Below are positions 1 to 9,161 of a stretch of 11,215 nucleotides of DNA, in pieces. This stretch comes from Massilia sp. UBA2604. GTDB taxonomy: Bacteria; Pseudomonadota; Gammaproteobacteria; Burkholderiales; Burkholderiaceae_D. How positions within the stretch are numbered: the first letter of the stretch is position 1; each line of letters opens with the position of its first letter. The stretch covers positions 2,667 through 13,881 of the forward strand of contig DDKG01000364.1 in assembly GCA_002339265.1 (NCBI GenBank), read 5' to 3'. The notes beneath the pieces are model-generated. The model searched no databases, was not told the DNA's origin, and saw nothing but the letters and a program-made list of their open reading frames with translations. The translations under genes were made by a program, and so were the position numbers.

Positions 1-603
1 GACAACCTGCCGCGCATCTTCGGCATGTTCGCCCAGGCCGCGGTGCCGCCGGACCGCGCGCCGGAAGGGCTGGGCATCGGCCTGTCGCTGGTGTCGCACC
101 TGGCCGAGCTGCATGGCGGCCGGCTGGAAGCGGCCAGCCCGGGCATCGGCCAGGGCAGCACTTTCACGATCGAACTGCCGCTGCTGCGCGTTGCATCCGG
201 CGCCGTCGAAGCCGCGCCGCAGGAAGCCGACAGCGGCGCCGAATCAGGCGGTATGCGCGTGCTGCTGGTGGACGACAACGTCGACGCCATGGAGATGATG
301 GGCTTCCTGCTGGCCGAGATGGGCTACCAGCCGGTCACCACGGCCGACGCCGGCGAGATCGAGACGCTGGCGCTGCGCCACAAGCCGCAGGTGATCGTGC
401 TCGACATCGGCCTGCCGGGCGTGGACGGCTACCAGGTGGCGCGCCGCCTCAAGGGCAACCCCGACCTGGCGCACATCCGCCTGGTGGCGCACACCGGCTA
501 CGGCTCGCCAGAGGACCGGCGCCGCGCGCAGGAGGCGGGCTTTGACGCGCACCTGGTCAAGCCGGCCGAGTTGAGCGACCTGGAAGCGGCGCTGCGAGGC
601 TGA
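1..603 (+). CDS. Hybrid sensor histidine kinase/response regulator, C-terminal part (5' truncated by window)
   Basis: The frame is open from base 1, so the gene starts upstream; 200 residues are visible. Fragment residues 1-60 are the end of a HATPase_c domain: an F-box-like stretch (IFGMFAQ, 6-12), the G2 box GLGIGL (23-28) and the terminal strand STFTIELPL. A linker rich in Ala and Glu follows. Residues 85-200 are a complete receiver (REC) domain with the acidic pair D91/D92, phospho-acceptor D135 in VLDIGLPG, T165 and K187 in LVKP. Spacing of these residues fits the CheY family. The protein should pass phosphate from the kinase core to its own REC domain, or use REC to control the kinase. 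No output or Hpt domain follows REC. The sensor part lies outside the window, so the signal is unknown. The gene converges on modC, with REP-like hairpins in between. Confidence 0.93.
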   Translation, partial: DNLPRIFGMFAQAAVPPDRAPEGLGIGLSLVSHLAELHGGRLEAASPGIGQGSTFTIELPLLRVASGAVEAAPQEADSGAESGGMRVLLVDDNVDAMEMMGFLLAEMGYQPVTTADAGEIETLALRHKPQVIVLDIGLPGVDGYQVARRLKGNPDLAHIRLVAHTGYGSPEDRRRAQEAGFDAHLVKPAELSDLEAALRG

Positions 604-620
604 GCGTCGTCACGCGACGC
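604..620. other. Small hairpin directly after the kinase stop codon
   Basis: A 6-bp perfect stem (GCGTCG / CGACGC) with a 5-nt loop begins on the base after the TGA stop. No T-run follows, so it is not a textbook intrinsic terminator. It could help protect or end the kinase transcript together with the REP-like pair just downstream. Confidence 0.35.
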
Positions 621-625
621 CGATA

Positions 626-730
626 CGTCGTTCCCGCGGAGGCGGGAACCCAAGGCCGTGGTGCCGTCGACTGCTTCAAACTTCACCGCATTGCAAGCAC
701 ACTTGGGTTCCCGCCTACGCGGGAACGACG
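626..730. repeat. Inverted pair of REP-like palindromic units (BIME-like)
   Basis: Two 29-nt units, at 626-654 and 702-730, are reverse complements of each other at 28 of 29 positions and are separated by 47 nt. Each unit is itself a hairpin: stem GTTCCCGC / GCGGGAAC with a 4-nt loop (GGAG in the left unit, CTAC in the right). The conserved tail CCCAAG points inward in both units. The pair can therefore fold as two small hairpins or one long cruciform. It lies between the 3' ends of two converging genes (kinase, modC), the usual place for REP elements, where they can end transcription or stabilise mRNA ends. Family membership is inferred from structure. Confidence 0.8.
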
Positions 731-747
731 TGCCACCTCCCACGGGT

Positions 748-1824
748 TCACGCCAGCAACGCCACCGCCTTCACCTGCGCCCACAGCGCGCATCCCGGCT
801 CCACCGCCAGCTCGCGCCGCGAACGCTCGGTGATGCGCGCCAGCAGCAAGGTCTCGCCGATCTTCAGGCGCACCAGCACCTGGCCCGGCGTTGCCGCCGG
901 CCCCACCGCATCGACGACGGCCGGCAGGATGTTGGTGATGCTGCTGCCGCGCGGGCGTTCGAGCGCCAGGCTGACGTCGCGCGCATGGATGCGGCAGCGC
1001 ACCCGGCTGCCGATGGCCGTGTCGCGCCGCCCCACCATCAGTACGCCACCCGGAAAAGCCAGGTGCGACAGGCCGTCGGCATCGCGTTCGGCCAGCACGG
1101 TCTCGATCATCACGCCGGCATCGTCCTCGAAGTTCGCCGCCAGGTCGAGCCGCGCCAGCGTGTCCGCCAGCGGCCCGCTGGCCAGTACGCGCCCCTCTTC
1201 CAGCACCACCAGGTGGTCGGCCAGCCGCGCCACCTCGTCGGCCGAGTGGCTGACGTAGACCACCGGCAGCGCCAGCTCGTCGTGCAGGCGCTCGAGATAG
1301 GGCAGGATTTCCTGCTTGCGCTTCATGTCGAGCGCAGCCAGCGGCTCGTCCATCAGCAGCAGGCGCGGCGAGGCGAGCAGGGTGCGCGCGATCGCCGCGC
1401 GCTGGCGTTCGCCGCCCGACAGCGTGGCCGGGCGCTGGTCGAGCAGGTGGCCGATGCCGAGCAGGTCGGTCACGGGCGCGATCTCGAAGCGGCGCGCGCC
1501 GCGCGGCAGGCGCTTGAGGCCGAACTCCAGGTTGGCGCGCACGTCCAGGTGCTCGAACAGGCTCGCCTCCTGGAACACGTAGCCGATGCCGCGCCGGTGC
1601 GTGGGTACGTACACGCCGCGCGCATCGTCCTGCCAGGTTTCTTCGCCCACGGCGATGACCGCGCCGGGTGCGCGTTCCAGCCCGGCCAGGATGCGCAGCA
1701 GCGTCGTCTTGCCCGAGCCTGAGTGGCCGAACAGCGCGCTGACGCCGTGGTCGGGCAGGTCGAGGTCGGCGTCGAGGCTGAATGCGCCGCGATCCAGTCG
1801 TACCTTGATGCGAATGCCGCTCAT
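748..1824 (-). CDS. modC: Molybdate ABC transporter, ATP-binding protein ModC
   Basis: ATPase of the molybdate importer; it sits on the cytoplasmic face of ModB and powers uptake. The protein has 358 residues, normal for ModC. Visible ABC motifs in order: Walker A GHSGSGKT (33-40), Q-loop Q85 in VFQEASLF, signature LSGGE (135-139), Walker B LLLMDE (155-160) and H-loop H193 in YVSHS. The C-terminal third, after about residue 230, holds a TOBE/MOP domain (from roughly [13 protein letters not shown] on), which marks ModC among ABC ATPases and can bind oxyanion for regulation. The start is the ATG whose first bases overlap the modB stop (ATGA), implying translational coupling. The open frame extends further upstream through modB, but that is only a shadow of the other frame. 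Last gene of modABC. Confidence 0.96.
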   Translation of the reverse strand: MSGIRIKVRLDRGAFSLDADLDLPDHGVSALFGHSGSGKTTLLRILAGLERAPGAVIAVGEETWQDDARGVYVPTHRRGIGYVFQEASLFEHLDVRANLEFGLKRLPRGARRFEIAPVTDLLGIGHLLDQRPATLSGGERQRAAIARTLLASPRLLLMDEPLAALDMKRKQEILPYLERLHDELALPVVYVSHSADEVARLADHLVVLEEGRVLASGPLADTLARLDLAANFEDDAGVMIETVLAERDADGLSHLAFPGGVLMVGRRDTAIGSRVRCRIHARDVSLALERPRGSSITNILPAVVDAVGPAATPGQVLVRLKIGETLLLARITERSRRELAVEPGCALWAQVKAVALLA

Positions 1825-2504
1825 CGCCGCGTCCCCCTCACCGATTGCGGATACAGCGTGTACAGCACCAGCAGCACCACGAAGGAGAACAGCAGCATGC
1901 CGCTGGCCAGCCAGTGGGCCTGCGCGTATTCCATCGCTTCCACGCGGTCGTAGATCTGGGTCGAGACGACGCGCGTCTTGTCGGGGATGTTCCCGCCGAT
2001 CATGAGCACCACGCCGAACTCGCCGATGGTGTGGGCGAAGCCGAGGATGGCGCCGGTGACGAAGCCGGGCCGCGCCAGCGGCACCACCACCGACCAGAAG
2101 GTGTCCCAGGGGCTGGCGCGCAGGGTGGCCGCCACCTCCAGCGGTCGCGTGCCGACCGCCTCGAAGGCGTTGGTCAGGGGCTGGACCACGAAGGGCAGCG
2201 AATAGAATACCGAACCGATCACCAGGCCGGTGAAGGTGAAGGACAGCGTGCCCAGGCCCAGCGCCGTGGTCAACTGGCCGAGCGGGCCGTTGGGTCCCAT
2301 CGCCAGCAGCAGGTAGAAGCCGATCACGGTCGGCGGCAGCACCAGCGGCAGGGCCACGACAGCCCCGACCGCGTGCCGCAGCCTGGAGTGGGTGCGCGCC
2401 AGCCACCAGGCCAGCGGCGTGCCGAATACCAGCAGGAGCAGGGTAGTGACGGTGGCCAGCCTGAGGGTCAGCCAGATCGCGGCGACGTCGGACGAATCGA
2501 GCAT
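1821..2504 (-). CDS. modB: Molybdate ABC transporter, permease ModB
   Basis: Inner-membrane channel subunit of the molybdate importer, 227 residues, the usual ModB length. About five hydrophobic segments are visible, starting with the one near residues 9-34. The cytoplasmic coupling loop (EAA motif) reads [20 protein letters not shown], followed by LARPG, and the typical ModB stretch [18 protein letters not shown] follows. The loop contacts the ATPase ModC. The gene starts four bases after the modA stop and its stop overlaps the modC start by four bases, so modA-modB-modC is one tight operon. The only Shine-Dalgarno-like sequence (GAGAGG) abuts the ATG directly, which is too close to work normally. 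Translation probably depends on coupling to modA termination. Confidence 0.96.
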   Translation of the reverse strand: MLDSSDVAAIWLTLRLATVTTLLLLVFGTPLAWWLARTHSRLRHAVGAVVALPLVLPPTVIGFYLLLAMGPNGPLGQLTTALGLGTLSFTFTGLVIGSVFYSLPFVVQPLTNAFEAVGTRPLEVAATLRASPWDTFWSVVVPLARPGFVTGAILGFAHTIGEFGVVLMIGGNIPDKTRVVSTQIYDRVEAMEYAQAHWLASGMLLFSFVVLLVLYTLYPQSVRGTRR

Positions 2505-2508
2505 CCTC

Positions 2509-4456
<1,948 letters not shown>

Positions 4457-4492
4457 ATCGACTCCTCGTGTCTACCACGGCATTACACCACA

Positions 4493-4534
4493 ACGCGTCC
4501 GTGAATTGGACGCGTGGACGGGGAACCCGTCCAC
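4493..4534. repeat. Two adjoining, overlapping hairpins (REP-like)
   Basis: Hairpin A at 4493-4515 has stem ACGCGTCC / GGACGCGT with a 7-nt loop. Hairpin B at 4514-4534 has stem GTGGACGGG / CCCGTCCAC with a 3-nt GAA loop. They share bases 4514-4515, so they cannot both form fully. The pair lies between the start of the PAAR gene and the 3' end of the M16 operon. It could end or stabilise the M16 transcript, and hairpin B looks like a dispersed REP-type unit. No T-run follows on either strand. Confidence 0.55.
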
Positions 4535-4568
4535 CCTACGTGTGCGCATCAATATGAGCGCCGATTTT

Positions 4569-4584
4569 GCTGGCTTTCGCCAGC
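4569..4584 (-). terminator. 3' stem-loop of the M16 operon
   Basis: On the minus strand the sequence reads GCTGGC, GAAA, GCCAGC: a 6-bp GC-rich stem capped by a GNRA tetraloop. It begins 9 nt after the stop codon of the last M16 gene. An A-run rather than a T-run follows, so it is not a classical intrinsic terminator. It may mark or protect the mRNA 3' end, perhaps with the hairpins at 4493-4534. Confidence 0.4.
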
Positions 4585-4593
4585 GACAGGCGC

Positions 4594-6015
4594 TTACTTG
4601 TCCGTCACCGTGAATTCGCCATACGGCTTGAGTTGCTCATCCAGCTTGCCCGGATCGCCCACCACGACGATCGACTGGTTCTCCGGCGCGAAATATTTCC
4701 TCGCCACCGTGCGCACCTGTTCCGGCGTGACCTTCTGGATCTTCGGCACGTATTCGCCCAGGAATTCCGGCGGCAGGCCGACCAGCCAGTTGGCGGCCAG
4801 GGTGTTGGCGACCGAACGCTGCAGCTGGTTGCTGAGCAGGTAGCCGCCCGCGACGTAGCGCTTGTTCATGTCCATTTCCTTCGCCGGCACCAGTTCGGCG
4901 CCGAGGCGCTTGTATTCCTTGAAGTATTCTTCCAGCGAGGCGCCGGTGACTTCGTTGCGCACGTCGGCGCCGCCCACCATCATGCCGCCCGCGCGGCTCA
5001 TGCGCGCGCCGGCCGAGGCGCCGTAGGTATAACCCTTTTCCTCGCGCAGATTGGTGTTGATGCGGCTCGAGAAGCCGCCGCCCAGGATGGTGCTGGTCAG
5101 GCGCAGCGGGATCTGGTCCGCCGCGCTGGCCGCGATGCCGGGGCTGCCCAGGCGCAAGGTCGACTGCACGCTGCCGTCGCGCTTGAGCAGGATGCGCGCC
5201 GGCTTCACGCCGCTCGCCGCCGCCGGCGTGTCGGGCAGGGCCGCGCCGTTGGCCTTCCAGTCGCCGAAGGCTGCCTGCGCCAGTTTCATCGCCTCGGCTT
5301 CCGTGATGCGGCCGGTGACCACCAGCAGTGCGCGGTCGGGACGGAAGCGTTTTGCGTGCTCGGCGCGCAGCATGCCGGCAGTGACGGCATTGATCGACTC
5401 GACCGTCGGGTCGGTGCGGCCGTACGGGTGGTCGGCATACACCGCCTTCTTGATCGCGCGCTCGGCGCGGAAGGTCGGCTGGGTCTCGGACACGCGCAGC
5501 GACTGCAGCGCATTGGCCTTGGCCAGCGTCACTTCGCTCTCGGGGAAGGAAGGCTGGCGCGCGATCTCGGCCATCAGGTTCATCATGGCCGGGGCCTGCG
5601 AGGCGAGGGCGTTGGCGGACAGGATGATGCCGTCGGCGGCCGGGCTGGCCGCCACCTCGCCGCCCATGCCCTGGGCCGCTTCGGCGATCGCGCGCGAATC
5701 GCGCTTGGCAGTGCCCTCATTGAGCATGCCGGCCAGCATGGCGGCAAAGCCGCTCTGGTTCGGGGCGTCGGCCGCGAAGCCGGCGCCGCGCAGCGCCAGC
5801 ACGTAGTCGACGCGCGGCAGGCCCTGGCGCGGCACGACCCACACGGTCAGGCCGTTGGACAGGGTCTGCTTGGCGATCTTCGGCGCCGGGATCGATTTTT
5901 CCTGGCCGTAGGCGGGCATGCCTTTCGGCGTCGCCACGTCGGCGGAATTGGCGACCGGCGCGAAGGCCAGCGAGACGGCAAGTGCCAGGGTCGGCTTCAG
6001 TATCAGCTTGTTCAT
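4594..6015 (-). CDS. M16-family peptidase-like protein, zinc motif lost (partner subunit)
   Basis: 473 residues with a Sec signal peptide (about 1-25, cleavage near VANSA), so periplasmic. Both halves of an M16B peptidase subunit are present. The first starts at LSNGLTVWVVPRQGLPRVDYVLALRGAG. Where an active enzyme has HxxEH, this protein reads SGFAAMLAGMLNEGT (88-102): A92, A95 and G96 replace the two His and the Glu, so it cannot bind catalytic zinc. The C-terminal half keeps LREEKGYTYGASAG, with R324 and Y331 as the R/Y pair that positions substrate in M16B enzymes. It should be the non-zinc subunit of a heterodimer with the gene just upstream. The start at 6015 has GGAG 6 nt before it and lies 10 nt after the neighbour's stop; an in-frame ATG at 6051 would overlap that gene and lacks a site. 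Confidence 0.93.
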   Translation of the reverse strand: MNKLILKPTLALAVSLAFAPVANSADVATPKGMPAYGQEKSIPAPKIAKQTLSNGLTVWVVPRQGLPRVDYVLALRGAGFAADAPNQSGFAAMLAGMLNEGTAKRDSRAIAEAAQGMGGEVAASPAADGIILSANALASQAPAMMNLMAEIARQPSFPESEVTLAKANALQSLRVSETQPTFRAERAIKKAVYADHPYGRTDPTVESINAVTAGMLRAEHAKRFRPDRALLVVTGRITEAEAMKLAQAAFGDWKANGAALPDTPAAASGVKPARILLKRDGSVQSTLRLGSPGIAASAADQIPLRLTSTILGGGFSSRINTNLREEKGYTYGASAGARMSRAGGMMVGGADVRNEVTGASLEEYFKEYKRLGAELVPAKEMDMNKRYVAGGYLLSNQLQRSVANTLAANWLVGLPPEFLGEYVPKIQKVTPEQVRTVARKYFAPENQSIVVVGDPGKLDEQLKPYGEFTVTDK

Positions 6016-6025
6016 GATCCGCTCC

Positions 6026-7432
6026 TTAATGGGTGGCGCCGGCAGGCGCATTGTTGTTGGCGGATGCAGTCTTCGCAGCCTCGATCATGGCCGCCGGCCT
6101 GCGGTCGATGACGGTGCGGTTGGTCGGCACCAGGTAGGTCTTGATCGCGCGCTGGATGTCGCTCGAGGTCACGCCCTCGATCCAGCCGGGGATCTTGTTG
6201 ACCACGTTGGCGTCGCCCCACAAGACCTGCAGCTTGGCCATGGTGTCGGCGCGGTTCACGAAGCTTTCCAGCTTGTTGTTCCAGTCGGCCAGCATGCGCG
6301 TCTTCACGCGCTTGAGGGTGGCGGCGTCGACGCCGTCCCTGGCGATCTTCGCGATCTCTTCGTCCATCGCCTTGAGCACGGCCTCGGCGCTGCTGTCCGG
6401 CTTGTACAGCGCGAACACGGTCATCAGGGTCGGGCCGTTGTATTCCCACGGGCTGGTCAGGCCGAACATGGTGTCGACATTGAGGGCGATCTCACGGCCC
6501 TTGACCAACCCCTGGTAGAACAGCGAGGCGTCGCCGCCGCCGAGCAGCTCGGCCAGCACGGCGATCGGCGCCTGGTCGCGGCTGCCGCGTTCCGGCACCT
6601 TCCAGGCCGCCGCGATGGCCGGCACCTGGGCCAGCGCGTCACTTTGCTCGAGCCTCTTTTCGGCGGTGTTCAGGGGCTCGGAGAAATCGGTGCCCTTCGG
6701 CACCGCGCGCGCCGGAATCGCGCCGAAGTATTTTTCGGCCAGCGCGAAGCCCTGCTGCGGCGTGATGTCGCCGGCGATCGCCAGCACCGCATTATTGGGG
6801 CCGTAGTAGTCGCGGTGGAAGGCGCGCACGTCGTCCAGGCTGGCGTTCTCCAGGTCTTCGAAGCTGCCGTAGCCGTCGTGGTTGTTCTCCCATTTCTGGA
6901 AGGCGTGCTGGCTGATGTCGATCCACATGAAGCCGCCGTAGGGCTGGTTCTTGACGTTGACGCGGATCTCTTCCTTGACCACGTCCTGCTGGTTCTTGAG
7001 GGTGGTCGGATTGAAGTCCAGGGTCTTCATGCGGTCCGCTTCCAGCCACAGGATCGGCTCCAGGCTCGATGCCGGGGCGGTCTCGATGTAGTTGGTGAAG
7101 TCGGGGCGGGTCGAGCCGTTGTTCCAGCCGCCGCCGGCGGTGATGGTGGTGTCGAACATGCCCTTCGGCGCGTTGGGCGTGCCCTGGAACATCAGGTGTT
7201 CGAACAGGTGGGCGAAGCCGGTGCGGTTGCGCGGCTCGAGGCGCATGCCGACGTGGTAGACGACCGAGACGCCCACGGTCGGCGAGCTGCGGTCTTCCGA
7301 CACGATGACGGTCAGTCCGTTGTCGAGTTTCTTGGTATTGACCGGCAGGGTCCACTGGTCGCTCGGGGCGGCGAACGCCGAGAGCGACAGGGTGAGCCCG
7401 GCCATCAGGACAGGTAATTGGCGCATGCGCAT
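6026..7432 (-). CDS. M16-family zinc metallopeptidase, catalytic subunit, exported
   Basis: 468 residues. A signal peptide covers about 1-21 (MRMRQLP start, cleavage near SAFA). The N-terminal domain has the strand LDNGLTVIVSEDRSSPTVGV and the inverted zinc motif HLFEH (H75, E78, H79) in GFAHLFEHLMFQGT. The third ligand is E154 or E155 in VVKEEIRVN, 74-75 residues on, as in the family. NNGSTRPDFTNYIET is the usual substrate-edge strand. The C-terminal half has LLGGGDASLFYQGLVKGREIALNV (298-319), but the Arg and Tyr of the R/Y pair are not at their expected places. Expected to cleave peptides or unfolded protein fragments in the periplasm. First gene of the two-gene operon. GAGG lies 5 nt before the chosen ATG; an upstream in-frame ATG at 7477 would spoil the signal peptide. 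Confidence 0.94.
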   Translation of the reverse strand: MRMRQLPVLMAGLTLSLSAFAAPSDQWTLPVNTKKLDNGLTVIVSEDRSSPTVGVSVVYHVGMRLEPRNRTGFAHLFEHLMFQGTPNAPKGMFDTTITAGGGWNNGSTRPDFTNYIETAPASSLEPILWLEADRMKTLDFNPTTLKNQQDVVKEEIRVNVKNQPYGGFMWIDISQHAFQKWENNHDGYGSFEDLENASLDDVRAFHRDYYGPNNAVLAIAGDITPQQGFALAEKYFGAIPARAVPKGTDFSEPLNTAEKRLEQSDALAQVPAIAAAWKVPERGSRDQAPIAVLAELLGGGDASLFYQGLVKGREIALNVDTMFGLTSPWEYNGPTLMTVFALYKPDSSAEAVLKAMDEEIAKIARDGVDAATLKRVKTRMLADWNNKLESFVNRADTMAKLQVLWGDANVVNKIPGWIEGVTSSDIQRAIKTYLVPTNRTVIDRRPAAMIEAAKTASANNNAPAGATH

Positions 7433-7716
7433 GGAGACCTCATGATGAATGGTGAAACGATGGCGCTGGGAGGCCACCGGCGACCCATCTTAGCGCAATG
7501 GCATGTTGATAAGTAATCGTTTTATTGTGCTGACGCACGGGCTTGCCAATCTATGCCGATGTCATGCAGACGGCCTCCATCCCCGGCAGGTGCATTTCGG
7601 GTGGCGATTCGTGCAGTTCGTCGCATCGGCCATCGCCCCGCCTGGCTTTCGGGCTATAGTTGCAACATGACAAGTCCCGGCGCAAGGCCGGCGCAAGAAT
7701 TCAATGGAGAGAATGG
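7433..7716. promoter_or_regulatory. Divergent intergenic region of the M16 operon and the GIN-domain gene
   Basis: About 284 bp with no gene. It must hold the promoters of both flanking units. Plus strand: TATAGT at 7655-7660 is a fair -10 for the GIN gene, but no good -35 sits 16-18 bp upstream. Minus strand: TAAGAT (7487-7492 read in reverse) is a weak -10 candidate for the M16 operon. The stretch 7500-7540 is the most AT-rich part. I see no strong palindrome or riboswitch-like fold. The box assignments are weak; that promoters lie here is likely. Confidence 0.4.
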
Positions 7717-8493
7717 ATGAACCACCTGATCAAGCTGGGCGCCGCGGCCGCCATATTCGGCGCCTCGATCGGCATTGCGGATGCCGCGCCGGAGACGAGC
7801 ACCGAGACCCGCCCGATCGATGCGCGCGTGGTGCGCGTCAAGCTTGAAGGGCTGGGCGATTTGCGGATCAGGCAGGGGGCGACCCCGGCCCTGGTGCTCA
7901 CCGGCGATGCGCGCCTGCTGTCGCGGACCACGACGTCGCAGAAAGGGGATACCCTGAACATCGAGACCGAGGGCCGCAACTCCGGCTTCAGCTTCGGCCG
8001 TTCGTCCGGCCTGCAGGCCGAGCTGGTACTGCCTAACCTGCAGGCGGTGTCGTCGGAAAGCCTCGGTTCCACGGTCGTGACCGGGTTTGCCGGCGAAACG
8101 CTGAACATCAACCTCGATGGCGCCGGCTCGATGTATGTATCATCGTCGGAATACCGCACCATCAAGGCCAGCCTGGGCGGCGTCGGCAATCTCAAGATCC
8201 AGGGCGTGAACAGCGAGCACGTCGACCTGAGCCTGGGCGGCGCCGGCTACGTGACGCTGAGCGGGCGCAGCAAGAGCCTCAGGGCCGAGCTCGGCGGATT
8301 GGGCGGGCTGGACGCCCAGGCGTGTACGGTCGACTCGGTCACGCTGGATTTGTCCGGCCTCGGCAACGCCACCGTCAACGCGCAGCGCAGCGCCAACCTC
8401 GCGCTGTCGGGCATGGGCTCGGTGACGGTGTTCGGCAAGCCGGCCAATCGCAAGGTCGCCCTCGACGGCCTTGGCAAGGTCAACTGGAAATAA
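7717..8493 (+). CDS. Exported GIN-domain (DUF2807) beta-repeat protein
   Basis: 258 residues. A Sec signal peptide covers about 1-23 (MNHLIKL start, cleavage near IADA). The rest fits the GIN-domain family (DUF2807, the head domain of putative adhesins): short beta strands broken by Gly-rich turns at roughly 15-25 residue intervals. Turns visible are LEGLGDLRI, LDGAGSMYV, LGGVGNLKI, LGGAGYVTL, LGGLGGLDA, LSGLGNATV, LSGMGSVTV and LDGLGKVNW. This predicts a right-handed beta-helix-like fold. No membrane anchor, LPXTG or autotransporter domain is present, so it is likely periplasmic or secreted. Biochemical function is unknown for the family. The ATG at 7717 is chosen because GGAG sits 7 nt upstream and the signal peptide starts there; a TTG at 7660 in frame is less likely. 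A Sel1-repeat gene follows 24 nt later, probably in the same operon. Confidence 0.88.
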   Translation: MNHLIKLGAAAAIFGASIGIADAAPETSTETRPIDARVVRVKLEGLGDLRIRQGATPALVLTGDARLLSRTTTSQKGDTLNIETEGRNSGFSFGRSSGLQAELVLPNLQAVSSESLGSTVVTGFAGETLNINLDGAGSMYVSSSEYRTIKASLGGVGNLKIQGVNSEHVDLSLGGAGYVTLSGRSKSLRAELGGLGGLDAQACTVDSVTLDLSGLGNATVNAQRSANLALSGMGSVTVFGKPANRKVALDGLGKVNWK

Positions 8494-8517
8494 CGCCCCA
8501 GATTCTGTGCACGAGAC

Positions 8518-9141
8518 ATGAAAAAAATACTCCTTGTGACGCTGCTTGCCATCGGCCTGCAATTCGGCCTGCAGGCGAGCGCCCGGGCCGGCTTTGCGGA
8601 GGGCGCGAGCGCCTATAACGCCCGCAACTATGCGCTGGCATTGAAAGAAATCAGTCCGCTGGCCAGGGCCGGCAATCCCGACGCCCAGCACTTGCTGGGC
8701 CTGATGTACTACATGGGCCGCGGCGTCACGCGCGACTACAAGCAAGCCTTCGCCTGGCACCTGAAGGCGGCCGAGCAGGGCAAGGCCGACGCCCAGTACG
8801 TGGTCGGCGCCATGTACTACACCGGCAATGCCGTGCCGCAAGACCAGAAGCACGCCGTGGGCTGGTTCCGCAAGGCGGCCGAGCAGGGCAATCCCGACGC
8901 CCAGCACGCGCTCGGCCTGATGTACCGCTACAGCGTGGCCGGCGTGCCGCAGGATGCGGTGCTGGCCTATATGTTGTACAACCTGGCGGCGGCTGGCGGC
9001 CACCGCAACGCGGTCGAACAGCGCGCCGCGATCGCGAAAAAGATGACCCAGGAGCAGGTCGAGGAAGCGCAGGCACTGTCACGCACCTGGAAGGTGGGCA
9101 CTGCCTTGCCGACTGCGTCGAAGACAGGCGCCAGTATGTAG
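8518..9141 (+). CDS. Exported Sel1-like repeat protein
   Basis: 207 residues. A signal peptide covers about 1-24 (MKKILLVTLLAIGL, cleavage after ARA). Three Sel1-like repeats of 36-37 residues follow: 53-88, 89-124 and 125-161. Each has the pattern DAQ-x-x-G-x-MY, then a Val-x-x-D turn and A-x-x-W/Y-x-x-x-AA-x-x-G. A helical tail closes the chain (MTQEQVEEAQALSRTW). Such alpha-solenoids bind other proteins and often serve in envelope signalling or assembly. The gene lies 24 nt after the GIN-domain gene on the same strand, which suggests co-transcription. Its Shine-Dalgarno is weak (CACGAGAC), so some coupling is possible. Its stop lies inside a 13-bp tandem duplication shared with the end of the converging SGNH gene. 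Partner and role are unknown. Confidence 0.9.
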   Translation: MKKILLVTLLAIGLQFGLQASARAGFAEGASAYNARNYALALKEISPLARAGNPDAQHLLGLMYYMGRGVTRDYKQAFAWHLKAAEQGKADAQYVVGAMYYTGNAVPQDQKHAVGWFRKAAEQGNPDAQHALGLMYRYSVAGVPQDAVLAYMLYNLAAAGGHRNAVEQRAAIAKKMTQEQVEEAQALSRTWKVGTALPTASKTGASM

Positions 9142-9161
9142 CCTTTCAATGTAGCCTTTCA
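9136..9161. repeat. Exact 13-bp tandem duplication at convergent gene ends
   Basis: The unit ATGTAGCCTTTCA occurs twice head to tail, at 9136-9148 and 9149-9161. The first copy contains the last codon and stop (ATG TAG) of the Sel1 gene. The second copy ends with TCA, the complement of the SGNH gene's TGA stop. With one copy the two stops would be 4 bp apart; with two they are 17 bp apart. Neither reading frame is disturbed. Confidence 0.9.

Noticed and set aside
604..747. CRISPR-like repeat-spacer structure
   Set aside because: Only two units exist and they are inverted, not direct. They fit REP-like hairpins instead.
658..1722. 354-codon plus-strand frame antisense to modC
   Set aside because: It has no family resemblance and starts inside the REP-like repeat; the opposite strand holds an intact ABC ATPase.
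1825..2406. Upstream extension of the modC frame inside modB, suggesting a fusion
   Set aside because: The extra residues are a frame shadow of modB. The ATGA overlap and normal ModC length support the start at 1824.
4567..6111. 514-codon open frame on the plus strand, antisense to the zinc-less M16 gene
   Set aside because: Its translation is rich in Arg, His, Ala and Gly without any domain, and it mirrors the codon pattern of the real gene, whose motifs and signal peptide are clear. This is a typical shadow frame of high-GC DNA.
5918..7417. 499-codon open frame on the plus strand, antisense to the catalytic M16 gene
   Set aside because: It covers the HLFEH gene end to end in antisense with low-complexity composition and no recognisable family or ribosome site.
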